Made by a program: the position numbers and the translations under genes. From Manihot esculenta (Eukaryota; Streptophyta; Magnoliopsida; Malpighiales; Euphorbiaceae), in the NCBI RefSeq assembly GCF_001659605.2, contig NC_035170.2, positions 30,980,020 through 31,044,019 on the forward strand: DNA of 64,000 nt. The letters are read 5' to 3'. Positions 30,576-43,679 of this stretch are shown piece by piece; position 1 is the stretch's first letter; each line of letters opens with the position of its first letter. Under the pieces are notes generated by a model, which worked only from the letters and a program-made list of their open reading frames with translations, made no database searches and had not been told where the DNA came from.

Positions 30576-33046
30576 TGTAACAGCCCGAAAACCGGTACCC
30601 TTCTGTAACGGCTCCAAACTGTTCGGCACTAGGATCCAGATCGGCTTAAGGCCGCCGGGACCCGTAGTAAGCCTGACATACTCTCTATACATCTAGTCTA
30701 ATCCCACACATGATCAACCTTTTATAAAATCTGGTACTTCTCCATTCCCCAAGCTTACCCTGAGGAGCTGGAACTAAAACTTTTCTTTCTTTTCACCAAG
30801 CTATCTCATGCATACTTTTTCTCATTAGACTTGGCTACTATAAACATCTCTTGAAAACATTTCATACATCATAAAAACATTCATCTTTTAAAGAAAACTT
30901 TCGTGATCATGTGCTACTAATAGGGATTAAACAAAACTTGGCAAAGCACAACTCTATACATCAACTCCATAATCTCATTATCACATCCAATCATGTCCAT
31001 TACTAAGCTTCTAAACAAACATACATACATAACATCACTAAAACTTTACATCCTTCTTACATATCCTGTACATGTTACTGTACACTAGGCTATGCTATTA
31101 CAACCAAACATGGCAACCCATGCTTAGACTCTGTTCCGTCCCATAGCTTATTCTGAATGTACTCTAACCTTCCATCACTACTACTGGCCCTGCAAAACTG
31201 GGATTAGGGGAGAGGGATGAGCTTCTAAAGCCCAGTGAGTAGGAACCATAAAAAAAACAGTTCATAAAAACATATGCTCTCATGCCATGCATCATCATAC
31301 AATTAATACACATCAAGGATGAAGTCGTCACCTATAGCCCTCCGCATATCTGACTAGTACATAAAACTTAAACATGCACAGTGCCTGGGGCGATTAGGCC
31401 TTTTCCAGGACTTAATTTTCTGAAAACGGTTTTATCAGGGCGATTAGGCCTCCTGACTGATTTCTGAAAACGGTTTTGTCAGGGCGATTAGGCCTCCTAA
31501 CTAATACAGACTCAATAACAGGGGCGGTTAGGCCTCCCTGGTCATACTCATCATACTTGTCATGCTTGACTCTTTACTTCATTCATATCATATCATGACA
31601 TTTCATAACATATTGAGGGCTACAGGATCATTCAACATTCATCCACATGAACATCATATTATGCAGTGCAGCACCTTCGTGGATTCTAATGCAACAACCT
31701 ATTATCACATGGCATTCATGATGCGTGTCTCATGCTCTTACCATTATTATCGTTTAAACATCATTTCAAATCATGCATAGTTAGTTAGTCCCACTCACCT
31801 GAAACCTCTGCTCCACTAACTTGGGCCAACTCTGTACTGGAGCTAAACTCCTCTTCTCTGATCAAATCCTACACCAAAGGACTCTTATGAGGTGCCAAAC
31901 ATCTCTAACATAACTCTAATACACCTTCCCAAAATCCTCCTAAAGCCTCATAAACATGCATGGAAAATCATGCAAAGGAAGGCAAAACAGAGCACCTTCG
32001 GCGGCACTTTCGGCGGCCGAAAGTCTCCTCCAGAGACGAAACTCACCTACTTTCGGCGGCCGAACCTCTACTTTCGGCGGCCGAAAGTCCTATTTCTACT
32101 CCTTCGGGTGCACCTTCGGCAGCCGAATGTGCATGACAGATCCGAAAGTCCAGCTTCCGGAAGCAGCCTTCGGCAGCCGAAGCCACCTCCACAAGGCATT
32201 CGGCGGCCGAAACTCACTTCGGCGGCCGAACCTGAGTTCTTCAAGAACCCAGTTCATGCACAAACTCATCTCCCTAACCCTTCATCACATACTCAACATG
32301 CATATAACCTCATATAAGCATGCATAAACCTCTAAACATACCCAAAGGGGCCTAAAACACCCTTAAACTCTAACATCAACAACATATAAACACATAGTGC
32401 ACAAAGGGTCCATAAAACCCTCTCATGCACAACCATGCACATCTAAACCCTTCTCCCCATAAAACTCCTAAAACTATCCATAAAACATGCTTAAAACACT
32501 ATAAAACATAGAGATCAACCCTTACCTCTTGAGTTGGTGTGACCTCAACTTCAAAACGTGGAGAACCAAGCTTTGCAAGCTTCAAACTCCAAAACTAGCT
32601 CTTTTTCTCAAAACCTTCAAAACCAAGTTACAAGCTTACTATAACTTTGAAAAAAACTTGGAAAAACTAAGAAATCATGCCAAAGAGGACATAAGCTCAC
32701 CTTGGATGGGAAGATGGAGAAAACTCTCCTCTTGAACCGACCTAAGGGGCTTTTATAGAGGAGTTGGTCAATCACGTTTGGCGGCCAAACATGCAGGCGA
32801 AACCATGCAACGTTCGGAAGCCGAACTTTTCTTTCGGAAGCCGAACCTCTAGCACTTTCGGTGGCCGAATATCACCTTCGGCGGCCGAACCTGCAATTTT
32901 TTGCCTCCTTAGCCTTTTCTTCAAAACTCAAAACCATTTTACTTAAAAGCCATAAAAACACTTAAAACGTATAAAAACCTTTTAGAAAACCTTTGCTTCA
33001 ACCCTTACAGGCAACTCTGAGATCCGAAATTTCCACGGACTACAGG
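30576..33046 (-). repeat. Element E: 5' LTR, main part
   Basis: 2471 bp; the last 32 bp of this LTR lie at 35554-35585, beyond solo LTR F. Same palindrome clusters (31995-32230, 32775-32890) and TATA box (32750-32757, minus strand) as the 3' LTR. Confidence 0.92.
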
Positions 33047-35548
33047 TGTAACAGCCCGGAAACCGGTACCCTACTGTAACGGCCCGAACCGCCACCGGCG
33101 CTAGGATTCAGATCGGCTTAAGGCCGCCAGGACCCGTAGCAAGCCAAACATACATACTATCACCTGGTCAAATCCCATACATGATCAAAACTTAAACATA
33201 AAAACTGAAAACTGAACATACACCAAGCTCGACCTGTATGCTACATCATAGCTGTGAACATAAACTTTCCCATGCTAGAGCCCTCATCAAATGCCCTAGC
33301 TGGGTCAACATTACGTACATCAAGCCTGGTTCTCAACTCAACATAAAACATTACATAACCATGCATCAACAGGGATTAACCAGTCTATAGGGCCAAGCAC
33401 ACTCTACTCCATAAACATAAACTCTACTATCAATTACATACATTATCTCATAATCTTGATATACATAACATCAAGTTATATTACATCAACTTATAATACA
33501 TGTCCACTTCTAAAACTACTAAACTGTAACATAAACATAAACTATTACATATACATACGACTTGACTTTACCCTGCTGCCTCTGAACTCTCTCAAGCCTG
33601 CAAAACTGGGATTAGGGGAAAGGGATGAGCTAAAAAGCCCAGTGAGTAGAAACAGAGAAAACAGTTCATTAATTACATGCTTTCATGAAATGCATCATAA
33701 CACAGAGAAATCACATAATCTTGTCCGTCTCGGGGCTCATGCAATATCTATTCCCCACGGACCCTGGTTTCTGAGAGTCTGTCTTTTTGCATGCATCTTT
33801 CCTCTCAGAGGATGGACATGACATCAAAAATCCCTCTGTCGGTGCCCGGCTCCCCCATAGGAGCTCACAAAGGCCTGTAACATACATGACATGGTGTCTG
33901 GTCCACAGAGAGCTCACATGGACTTTCCTACATGTACTTGTCCGGCTCTCAAAGGACTAAGACAAGACTCGTGACAGATATGGGCTATTGAAGTCGCCTC
34001 GGTCCACCCTTCCTCCATCAACATCAAATAATGCAATGCGTCATATTCGTGAAACTAGTGCAATCAACCTACTACATATAATCATGATGCATGAACATGC
34101 TTTAGGCATTAGATTTTGTGCATAAAAGATTAAGTTAGTCCTACTCACCTCCTGGCAGACGCTGACTGACTCTGCAACTGCTAGCACTACTGGCCTCCTC
34201 GGTCTCTCGGGTCCGATCCTACACAGGTGGACTCGAATGAGGTGCCAAACACATTCTAACAACTCATAAGAAACTCCCCAAAAGCCCCTCTAAACATCAC
34301 TTAAACATGCATGGAAAACACCCAAGAAACGGCTGGACAGGGCACTTTCGGCGGCACCTTCGGCGGCCGAAAGTCCCTTCCAGAGACGAAACTCGGGTAA
34401 GTTCGGCGGCAGGTTCGGCGGCCGAAACCCCTGGACAGAAACGAAAGTCTCTCCTTCGGGGGCACGTTCGGCAGCCGAAAGGCTGCCTCCCATGCAGGTT
34501 CGGCGGCCGAAACTCCTTTCGGCGGCCGAACCTGGTCCCCTCTGGACGACAGGTCCGATTCTGCCTAGCCACAAACCAACTCAAAACTTCTAAAACATGC
34601 ATAGACCACATAACAAGCATATAGGAGCTTAAAACCACTTAAACTCCAACAAAGAACATCCCAAAGCATACTTAAAAAGCTTATGACCCACATAAGCCAA
34701 AACCACCAAAGCTACACATAACCTCACTTGCTCTTTCCCAATCATGCATACACTCTCCCACATGCATAAACTAGCTTAAACTATCAACATAACATCACAT
34801 AAACATACATATGACATACATTGGGCACAAAACCCACATAAACCTTAAACATGCCTTTCTACCCATACTCACCCATCAAACTCTATAAAACTTACTTAAA
34901 CTTCATAAAAACACTAAGGAAGCAAGGATCTACACTTACCTCTTGAAGATCGAGGGGTGGTGTGATCCCTAACTCGGGGGTGTGGAGGATTCAAGCTCCA
35001 AAAGCCTCAAAACTCCCAAAACTCCTTTTTAAGCTTCAAAACTTCAAAAAAGGGAGAACTCGTGAAAAAACTTGAAGAATGGTTAGAGAAAACATGAAAA
35101 CGACCAAAAGAGCATAAGAACTCACCTGAGCTCGAGAATGGGAGAAAACTCACCCATTTCCGATCTGAGGGCTCTTTATAGGTGGCCTGGTCAAAGACCT
35201 TCAGCAGCCTAACGTGCCCCCTAAACTCATGCATGTTCGGCGGCCGAACTTGAGATTCGGCGGCCGAACCTGAGCTCGTTCAAACAAGGCTTTCGGAGGC
35301 CAAAAGCACTCCCGAAACCTTTCCATGTTCGGCGGCCGAACTTGACTTTCGGCGGCCGAACCTGGTGAATGCCTCCTTGGTCTTTTCTCTTAAAAACTCA
35401 TTTCTTTTCCATTTAAAACCATAAAACATGTAAAAAGCCTTTTGAAAACCTTTGCTAAACCCTTGCTTATCCCTTGGCAAAGGGTCCGACATCCGAGATT
35501 CCACCGGACGGTAGGAATTTCCGATGCCTGAATGAGCCGGGTATTACA
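33047..35548 (-). mobile_element. Element F: solo LTR, Tekay-like, 2502 bp
   Basis: TGTAACAGCCCGG to GGGTATTACA on the plus strand, inserted 32 bp from the end of the E 5' LTR. The target duplication is acagg (33042-33046) against atagg (35549-35553), one C-to-T difference. The uninterrupted site is visible in the E 3' LTR (ctacaggaattcc). It holds palindrome clusters at 34346-34533 and 35233-35365 and a TATA-like site at 35173-35180 (minus). Confidence 0.92.
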
Positions 35549-35553
35549 ATAGG

Positions 35554-35585
35554 AATTCCGATGCCTGAGCAAGCCGGGTATTACA
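35554..35585 (-). repeat. Element E: 5' LTR, remaining 32 bp
   Basis: aattccgatgcctgagcaag through ggtattaca, equal to the last bases of the E 3' LTR at 28350-28381. Followed by the gatat target duplication. Confidence 0.9.
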
Positions 35586-35909
35586 GATATATACCCGGAG
35601 CCTGAGGCCTTAGCACAGGACAGAGTTATGCTAGACTTTAAGCTAATGATGTCAGATATTCATGGAAAAGGAAAGAAAGGACATGTCCAGATAATGATGA
35701 CAGAAAAGCAAAGATAGCAGAGAACACGGAGAGTAGATAAAAGCCAGAAAGGGGAAAGAGCAGATAGGATTCAGAAACTGCGCAACGACAGAAAGATGAA
35801 AGGGTGTTATGAAGGCATCTGAACACGAACAGGCACGGTCATAATGGTTCTTGATATTCACCCCCTCGGTAGTTGAAAGCAATAACTACCGAGGAGGTGA
35901 AGGGGCAAT
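35586..35909 (+). other. Element D: 3' internal end with hairpin and polypurine tract
   Basis: Continues D after element E. A perfect 11-bp hairpin (cctcggtagtt 35864-35874, aactaccgagg 35884-35894) overlaps the start of a purine-rich tract gaggaggtgaagggg that ends four bases before the 3' LTR at 35910. No coding frame recognised in the rest. Confidence 0.75.
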
Positions 35910-36005
35910 TGATGACCGCTGGATTTTCTTCACCTCGATCCAGGGCTTTGACCACAGCCAAAGGCCCATAAAGTAGAGGCCCACGCACCTGGTATGCAAA
36001 ACAAG
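35910..36005 (+). repeat. Element D: 3' LTR, first part
   Basis: Matches 19798-19893 of the D 5' LTR with a few changes (for example ccacgcacctgg for tcacgcacctgg). It is interrupted after acaag (36001-36005) by element G. Confidence 0.9.
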
Positions 36006-38297
36006 TGTAACAGCCCGGAAATCCTGACCGTTACCGGCGCTAGGATCCAGGTCGACATAAGGCCGCCGGGACCCGTAGCAAGCCTGACATACATCTTGTA
36101 CCTGTCAAATCCCGCACATGATCAACAACATACATAAAATTTAAAAAAAAAAACTTTTCTTTTCCAATACATCAACCAAACTCAACCTGTGCATAAACAT
36201 GAACATAACATTGACCCCTCCGTGGGATCTCATCATTTCCTCAAAGGGTAAAATAACCTGTGTTGAGTTGGTTTACCTAAACATCGTAAAAATCTTGAGA
36301 TCATGTATTAAAAAGGGATAACAATACCCATAGAGTCAAGCACAACCTCTAATCCTCAATATCATTACACATTACATGACTATACATAACCTTACATCAT
36401 ATTACAATTTTATCATGTCCACAATCTATCTATTACAACATATGACTTTACTCTTCTTGACTCCTCTGTCTAGCCCGTACCTGCAACCCTGGGGAATTAG
36501 GGGAAAGGGGTGAGCTACAAGAGCCCAGTGAGCAGAATAATAAAAACATATATTATAATTTCATGCTATCATGGAATGCAACACAACACAAACAAGTCAC
36601 ATCAAGGATGGTGTTGTCACCATTAGTCCTCTACAAGTTCCAACTGTGCCGGGACGTAGAATGGGTCAACCGGACTTTCCCTTGATCATAACATATCATA
36701 ACATGGTCCAACTGTGCCAGGGACGTAGAATGGGTACAACCTGGACTTTCTCTTACATCGTGCCAGGGACGTAGAATGGGTACAACCTGGACTTCAACAC
36801 CATACCATATCATACTGTATCATATCTCATCATATCATATCGGGGACTAAGGATCACCCAACATCCACCCGCATCATCAACAATTTATGCAATGCAACAT
36901 ATTCGTGATTTCTAATGCATACAACCTAGAATATCACATAGTATTTATGATGCATGGACATGCTCAAAAACTTATATTTCTTTAATTTAAAACTTAGGAG
37001 TTTATCCTACTCACCTCTGGCTGAAGCTCTAAAGACTCTGAAGCAGCTATCTCACTGCTGAGGTCCTCGGTTCCTCAAGTCCGAACCTACACAGGTGGAC
37101 TCAAATGAGGGACCAAACATCCATATACATAACTCTAATATATATCCCCAAAAACCCCCTACAACATTATGAAAACATCACATAAAAATATGCATGAAAT
37201 GGCTAAACAGGGCACTTTCGGCGGCACCTTCGGCGGCCGAAAGTCCTGGACAGAACCGAAAGTCAGGCACTTTCGGCGGCACCTTCGGCGGCCGAAAGTC
37301 CCAGACAGAGACGAAAGTCTCTTTTCGGAGGCAACTTCGGCAGCCGAAAGCTGCCTCCACAAAGGGGGTTCGGCGGCCGAAACTCCCTTCGGCTGCCGAA
37401 CCTGGTTTCTCCCAAATGGGCAGAAACTTGGTTCAAACGAACCTCTTGCCTCCCAAAGCCTCAAATCATGCATAAACTAGTTTTACAACATGCATACTTC
37501 ACATTCATTATACCTAGGGGTCTCAAACTAGCATATACCCCAACTACAACATTCCAAACACACAAAAACCAACATACATTGCTCAAAGTTCATCAAAAAC
37601 CCATAAACTCAACCTAAGCTTACTCATGCATTCTACCCCATAGTTCTTGCATAAAACTTACTTAAAATACATAATGAGCTCAAGATCGGCTCTTACCTTT
37701 TGAAGATCGAGAGGAAAACAACCTTAGCTCGGAAATGGGGGAGATTGAGTTCTTGAACCCCAAAGCTCCAAAAACTTTGCTCAAAAGCTCAAATCTTCAA
37801 AATAAAGTTAAAATAAGTGAAAACCATGAAAGATCTAAGGGAAAACACTCTAGATCGAGGGAGGAGCGGCGGAGACTCACCTTGGCCGACAACGGGGAAG
37901 AAAAAAAGCTCGCCCGTGCGGACCTAAGAGACCCTTTTATAGTGGCTGGCCAGGCCACATTCGGGGGCCGAAAATGCCTCCGCATGCATGCCATGTTCGG
38001 CGGCCGAACTTGAGCTTCGGCGGCCGAAACTGGACTTCCCTCACTCATGCTTTCAGGGGCCTAACGTGCCTCCTAATCACATGCATGTTCGGCGGCCGAA
38101 CTTGGCTTTCGGCGGCCGAACCTGAGTTTTCCTCTAAAAACTTTTCATGCAAAAACTCATTTTTATTTCATACTTAAAACAATTAAAACATGAAAACATT
38201 TTATAAAAACATGTTGTTACCCTTCTAGAGATTTCCGACATCCGAGATTCCACCGGACGGTAGGAATTTCGATACCAGAGTCTAGCCGGGTATTACA
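36006..38297 (-). repeat. Element G: 3' LTR
   Basis: 2292 bp. Palindrome clusters at 37215-37400 and 37963-38118, TATA box at 37934-37941 (minus), and three units of gacgtagaatgggt-type repeats at about 36645-36795. Confidence 0.93.
37934..37941 (-). promoter_or_regulatory. TATA box of G 3' LTR
   Basis: Minus strand TATAAAAG, preceded in the sense direction by ctggccagccac and the palindrome cluster 37963-38118. The 5' LTR has the same site at 45608-45615. Confidence 0.6.
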
Positions 38298-38334
38298 TTC
38301 TCCCCCCCTTAAGAACATTCGTCCCCGAATGTTC
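38298..38334 (-). promoter_or_regulatory. Polypurine tract and hairpin of G
   Basis: Sense strand AAGGGGGGGAGAA (38298-38310) ends at the 3' LTR and would prime plus-strand synthesis. Two bases upstream lies a hairpin, arms 38313-38321 and 38326-38334 (gaacattcg / cgaatgttc), loop GGGA in the sense direction. Confidence 0.8.
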
Positions 38335-38405
38335 CTCAACTAGCACATGCATATCAAACCATCAAAACATACATATGTATCACATAATCACGTAAACACT
38401 AACCT

Positions 38406-41400
38406 CTAAAAGAGATGGGGATATTGCTGGAGCATGGACTCCCGTGTCTCCCAGGTACACTCCTCGATATTGTGGTGATTCCAAAGGACTTTCACCATCG
38501 GGATTTCCTTGTTCCTTAGCTTTCTGATCAGAGTGTCAAGAATCCGCACTGGCTGCTCTACATAGGTGAGATCCTCTTGGATCTCTACATCAGGCTCACT
38601 AAGAACCTTGCCCGGATCTGACACAAACTTCCTCAACATGGAAACGTGGAAAACCGGATGGATTCTTTGCATTGAAGCAAGTAACTCCAGCTTGTACGAC
38701 ACATTCCCGACCTTTTTCAAGATCTCGAAGGGTCCGATGTATCGTGGAGCTAGCTTACCTTTCTTCCCGAACCGAACCACCCCTTTCATTGGAGACACCT
38801 TGAGCAACACTAGATCCCCTTCCTGGAACTCTACCTGTTTCCTGCGGATGTCTGCATAACTCTTCTGTCGACTCATGGCTGTCTTGATCCTTTCTCTGAT
38901 CATGGGCACCACCCTGCTGGTGATCTCTACTAGCTCAGGTCCCGCTAAGGACCTCTCTCCAACTTCTTCCTAACAGATGGGTGATCTGCACTTCCTCCCA
39001 TACAAAGCTTCATATGGAGCCATCCCGATGCTAGCATGATAGCAGTTATTGTAGGCGAACTCCACCAAGGGTAGATGTTGCCTCCAAGAACCGCCAAAAT
39101 CTAGCACACACATTCTGAGCATATCTTCTATTGTCTGGATGGTCCTCTCTGACTGTCCATCAGTCTGGGGATGGAAGGCAGTACTGAAATCTAGCCTGGT
39201 ACCCATAGCATCCTGCAGACTCCGCCAAAACCTGGAGGTAAACTGGGGCCCTCTATCAGACACTATTGAAACAGGAACCCCATGCAGCCTGACAACCTCA
39301 TCCACATATACCTGCGCCAACTTGTCCACAGAGTAGCCACTCCTGACAGGGATGAAGTGAGCAGATTTGGTGAGTCTGTCCACAATCACCCATATGGAGT
39401 CCAATCTATTGGACGTCGCCGGCAATCCCACTACGAAGTCCATAGCTATATTCTCCCATTTCCACTCTGGAATAGGCAGTGGGTTGAGCATTCCAGCTGG
39501 CTTCTGATGTTCTAGCTTCACCCTCTGACACACTTCGCAGGCTGACACGAACTGTGCCACTTCTCTCTTCATAGCTGGCCACCAATAAACTTTCTTTAAA
39601 TCTTGATACATCTTGGTGGCTCCAGGGTGAATGCTGTACCTTGCATTATGAGCTTCTCTCATAATGTCTCCCTTTAGCCCTATGTCATCTGGTACACATA
39701 ATCTGCTCCCATAGCGGAGGATCCCCTTGCTGTCAAATCTGAACTCACTGTCTTTGCCTAACTGAACAGTCCTGGCAATCTTCACTAGCTCTGGGTCCTC
39801 ATGCTGTTTCTGAGCCACCTGCTCCAGAAACACGGGTGCCACTCTCATCTGTGCAATCAAAGCACCTGTACCAGACAACTCCAACCGTAGACCTTCATTC
39901 ACGAGCTTATAAAACTCCTTCACTACTGGTCTCCTCTCTATCGTGATGTGGGATAGACTGCCAAGTGATTTCCGGCTTAAGGCATCAGCTACTACATTAG
40001 CCTTACCCGGATGGTACTGGATCTTGCAATCATAGTCACTCAACAGTTCTACCCATCTCCTCTGTCTCAAATTCAGCTCTCTCTGGCTCAAGATGTGCTG
40101 CAGGCTCTTATGATCAGTAAAGATCTCACATTTCACCCCATAGAGGTAGTGCGTCCACATCTTGAGTGCAAAGATCACCGCTGCCATTTCAAGATCGTGT
40201 GTGGGGTAATTCATCTCATGCCTCTTTAACTGTCTGGAAGCATAAGCGATCACCTTACCATTCTGCATCAACACACAACCCAAGCCTACTCTGGATGCAT
40301 CACAGAATACTGTGAAATCCTCATTGCTAGTTGGCAGAGCTAACACTGGTGCTGAAGTTAATCTTTTCTTTAGCTCTTCAAAGCTTTCCTCACATTGGTC
40401 CGTCCACACGAACCTCTGATTCTTCCTGGTCAATCTGGTTAGAGGAGCTGCAATCTTTGAGAAGTCTTGAACAAACCTCCTGTAGTAACCAGCCAAACCC
40501 AAGAAACTTCTGATCTCTGTCACTGAGGTGGGTCTAGGCCAGTTAGTCACAGCCTCTATCTTCTTGGGGTCTACCTCAATTCCGTTTTCTGACACTACAT
40601 GCCCCAAGAATGAGATGCTCCTCAACCAGAACTCACACTTGGAGAACTTGGCATACAAGCCATGTTCCCTCAAGGTCTGCAGTACTATCCTCAGATGATG
40701 GGCATGCTCCTCTGCATTCCTGGAATACACTAAGATATCATCTATGAAGACAATAACAAAGTGATCCAGGTACTGTCTAAACACTCTGTTTATGAGATCC
40801 ATAAATGCTGCAAGGGCGTTGGTTAACCCGAACGGCATCACAAGGAACTCAAAATGCCCATATCTGGTCCTGAAGGCCGTCTTTGGCACATCTTCTTCTC
40901 TTATCCTTAGTTGATGGTACCCGGATCTTAGATCTATTTTGGAGAAACAACTCGCTCCTGCTAGCTGGTCAAATAGATCATCGATCCTTGGCAACGGGTA
41001 CTTGTTCTTGGTGGTGACTTTGTTCAACTGCCTGTAGTCGATACAAAGTCTAAGGGATCCATCCTTCTTTTTCACAAATAACACTGGAGCACCCCAAGGT
41101 GAGGTACTCGGTCGGATGAAACCCTTGTCCACCAGCTCTTGCAACTGTTCCTTTAGCTCTTTCAACTCAGCTGGTGCCATCCTGTAGGGAGGAATAGAGA
41201 TAGGCCTAGTTCCAGGTATCAGCTCTATTTCAAACTCTATCTCTCTAGCAGGTGGTAATCCTGGAAGCTCGTCTGGGAACACATCTAAAAACTCTCTAAC
41301 TACTGGCACTGAGGCGGGTTCTCTGATCTGACTGCCCAGCTCCCTCACATGAGCCAGATACCCCTGACATCCCTTCCTAAGCAACCTACGAGCCTGGAGA

Positions 41401-41834
41401 GCTGAGATCAAACCTCTAGGTGTACCCCTCCTGTCTCCTCTGAAGACGACCTCTGACCCATCCTGATCTCTGAACCTGACTACCTTGTCCCTGCAGTCCA
41501 AGGTAGCACCATGGGTAGATAACCAGTCCATCCCTAGAATGACATCAAAGTCTGTCAACTCCAGAACCACAAGGTCGGCGGACATGCATCTTCCCTCAAC
41601 AAAAACTGGACTACTCTGGCAGACTGACTCTGCCACTGATGGGTCACACTTGGGTCCACTGACCCATAGAGGGCACTCTAACCCAGATACCATCAATCCC
41701 AACCTCTCAACGGCCCTCGGAGCAATAAAAGAATGAGATGCACCAGGGTCCATCAATGCATACACATCAGAACACCCAATGACTAAGTTACCTGCCACCA
41801 CGGTGTTAGATGCGTCTGCCTCCTGCTGTGTCAT
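38406..41834 (-). pseudogene. Element G: pol (protease, reverse transcriptase, RNase H, integrase)
   Basis: Two adjoining frames. 41834-38970 (954 aa) holds the aspartic protease (MDPGASHSF), reverse transcriptase with [10 protein letters not shown] and the catalytic FIDD, RNase H ([19 protein letters not shown]) and integrase with [25 protein letters not shown] and GQSERT. A TAG stop at 38970-38972 replaces the tryptophan codon of CWEEVG. The same frame resumes to 38406 (168 codons from the next Met) with the integrase C-terminal domain ([15 protein letters not shown]) and the chromodomain-like tail ([19 protein letters not shown]), which in such elements targets integration to marked chromatin. 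In intact B this is all one frame with gag. Otherwise well preserved. Confidence 0.9.
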
Positions 41835-43405
41835 CGTGAAGATCCGTGCTGGTGCTGATGGACCTTCACCCCTGAAACCCGCTGAAGAAGAGGCTGCCCC
41901 TCTCCTCTGCCTCTGCCACTGACCTGTGTCATGGCTGGAGCTGCTGGTTGTGCCACACTACCGGAAGTTGTCTGATGGGACTGTGTCATCTGAGCTGCTC
42001 TAGGACACTCTCGTGCCATGTGTCCCTCCTGCCCACATCTGAAACAGGCTGATATCCCAACCAGGCATACTCCCTTGTGCGGTCTCCCACACTTCTTGCA
42101 CACTGCATTATCTGCACCTGAACTCGAGCCACTCCCTAGTCCCAGACCTGACTTGATCTTGTTCCAGAACTTGTTCTTCTTTGGCTTCCTGGTGGTGTTA
42201 CTCCACCTCTTACTGCCTGAAGCTGATGCACTCAAGGATGAGGGATCTAACCTTCCCCCTCCTGGGGTCTTGGAACCAGAAGACTGTGCCACTGACTGCT
42301 TCACCTTCCCTTCGATGATTGCACTAGCCTCCATTCTCCGAGCCATATCCACTATGGCATGGAAACTCTCTCTATCTGCTGACTGTATCAAGGAGGAATA
42401 CCTGGAATGAAGCTTCATGATATACCTCCTTGACTTCTTCTGATCTGTATCCAGATTCTGTCCAGCAAATGGCAACAGTTCCAAAAATCTGTCTGTGTAC
42501 TCGTCTATGCTCATCTCCTCGGTCTGCCTCAACTGTTCGAATTCTATCATCTTCTGTTCCCTTGAGCTATCAGGGAAAGCCCATCCTGCAAATTCGTTAG
42601 CAAACTCCTCCCATGATAGGCTATCTACCCTCGGTTTCACATAACTCTTGAACCACTCACGGGCCTTCTTGCATTTCAAAGTGAAACCAGCCATCTGTAT
42701 GGCTCTACTGTCATCAGCTCCAATTTCATCGGTTATCATCTTGACCCTCTCCAAATATACAAACGGGTCATCACCTGACTCAAACTGGGGAGCACCCAAC
42801 TTCATATAGTCAGTCATCTTCACCTTGCTCCCTCCAGATGAGCTAGGTTTGGGGTCTGTGTTTGTTTGGACAGTAGGTGCTGCTGGTGGTGGAGGAGGTG
42901 CAGCATCCCCTGGGGTAGGATTTGCTGGATTTGGATAGTATGGTGGGGGTGGGTACATTGGGTACTGTGGGTACGGTGGGTAGTATGGTGGGTATGGCAT
43001 GTGTGTGGGATAGGGGGTGAAGCTAGGGAAATCCGATGTACCTCCCATCGAATACCCGGGATTTTGGGTGTATGGTGGGTAGTGAGGTGGCTGAACAAAT
43101 CCCGAGGCCTGAGTGCCTCCTTGGGACTCTCCCATACCCTCTTCTGACATACTAACACCCAGACTGCCATCCCTCCTCTGATCAACATCCATGTCATCTC
43201 CCACATCCTCTGACATACCTCCCTGAACCGTCCCCCTTACTGATCTGCTTCTTCCCAGATCCAAAGACCTTCTAGGGTCTCTTACTGTCCTTTCCCTGCT
43301 AGACCTGCTAGACATTGCCCTAGGCAATGCTGGGGGACGAGCGCTCATGCCCTCATCCTCTGGTGGTACTCCAGTCAATCGTGCAGATCGACGAGTTCCT
43401 CTCAT
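41831..43405 (-). pseudogene. Element G: gag, frameshifted at the 3' end
   Basis: Frame open from 43471; the conserved start [10 protein letters not shown] is at 43405. About 524 residues: a polar N-terminus, a proline/tyrosine-rich stretch, the capsid core (VKMTDYMKLGAPQFESGDDP, KAREWFKSYV), the half-finger CKKCGRPHKGVC and the knuckle [14 protein letters not shown]. After the GRGRG segment the frame shifts near 41905 (QPLLQRVSG...) relative to B and C, and ends at 41831, four bases into the pol frame, whereas gag and pol are fused in B. A single-base change is the likely cause. Confidence 0.88.
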
Positions 43406-43664
43406 CCTGTTTCTGAAACACAGCACACAACATATAAACATCAGCATCATATGGTTCATGTGGAAGCACATGAACCCTCATAGCATACATGGCAAACAAA
43501 GCATATCATTTATGCACATGCACAATGTCATGGCATCTCACATTATCATTAAAAGACAGGACTCTACATCCTATCCTAGTGGACATGATCTTTTCCTATT
43601 GTGCTTGACCTTCTTATGACCTCTATGAGCCCGACACTCTAGGTCCGACCATATGAACCTAGGC

Positions 43665-43676
43665 GCTCTGATACCA
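43665..43676 (-). promoter_or_regulatory. Primer-binding site of G (initiator tRNA-Met type)
   Basis: Minus strand TGGTATCAGAGC, three bases from the 5' LTR. Between here and the gag start (43406-43664) is a leader with no other feature I can name. Confidence 0.9.
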
Positions 43677-43679
43677 CTC

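Larger units (their letters stand above)
25879..35585 (-). mobile_element. Element E: non-autonomous Tekay-like LTR retrotransposon
   Basis: Complete by its ends: 3' LTR 25879-28381, internal region 28382-30575, 5' LTR 30576-33046 plus 35554-35585 (interrupted by solo LTR F), with target duplication gatat at 25874-25878 and 35586-35590. Both LTRs are 2503 bp once F is removed, with roughly 25 single-base differences by eye (about 1%). The internal region is only 2.2 kb and codes for a gag remnant without capsid core or pol. It has a tRNA-Met primer site and a pre-polypurine hairpin, so it could have been moved by the enzymes of an intact relative. Confidence 0.92.

Noticed and set aside
27195..32327. 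Plus-strand frames of 120-141 codons in the LTRs of E (27195-27620, 31892-32317) and similar frames in LTRs of A, B and G
   Set aside because: They follow the TTCGGCGGCCGAA clusters, giving FGGR, SAAE and RPPK-type peptides; they sit in LTRs and change between copies.
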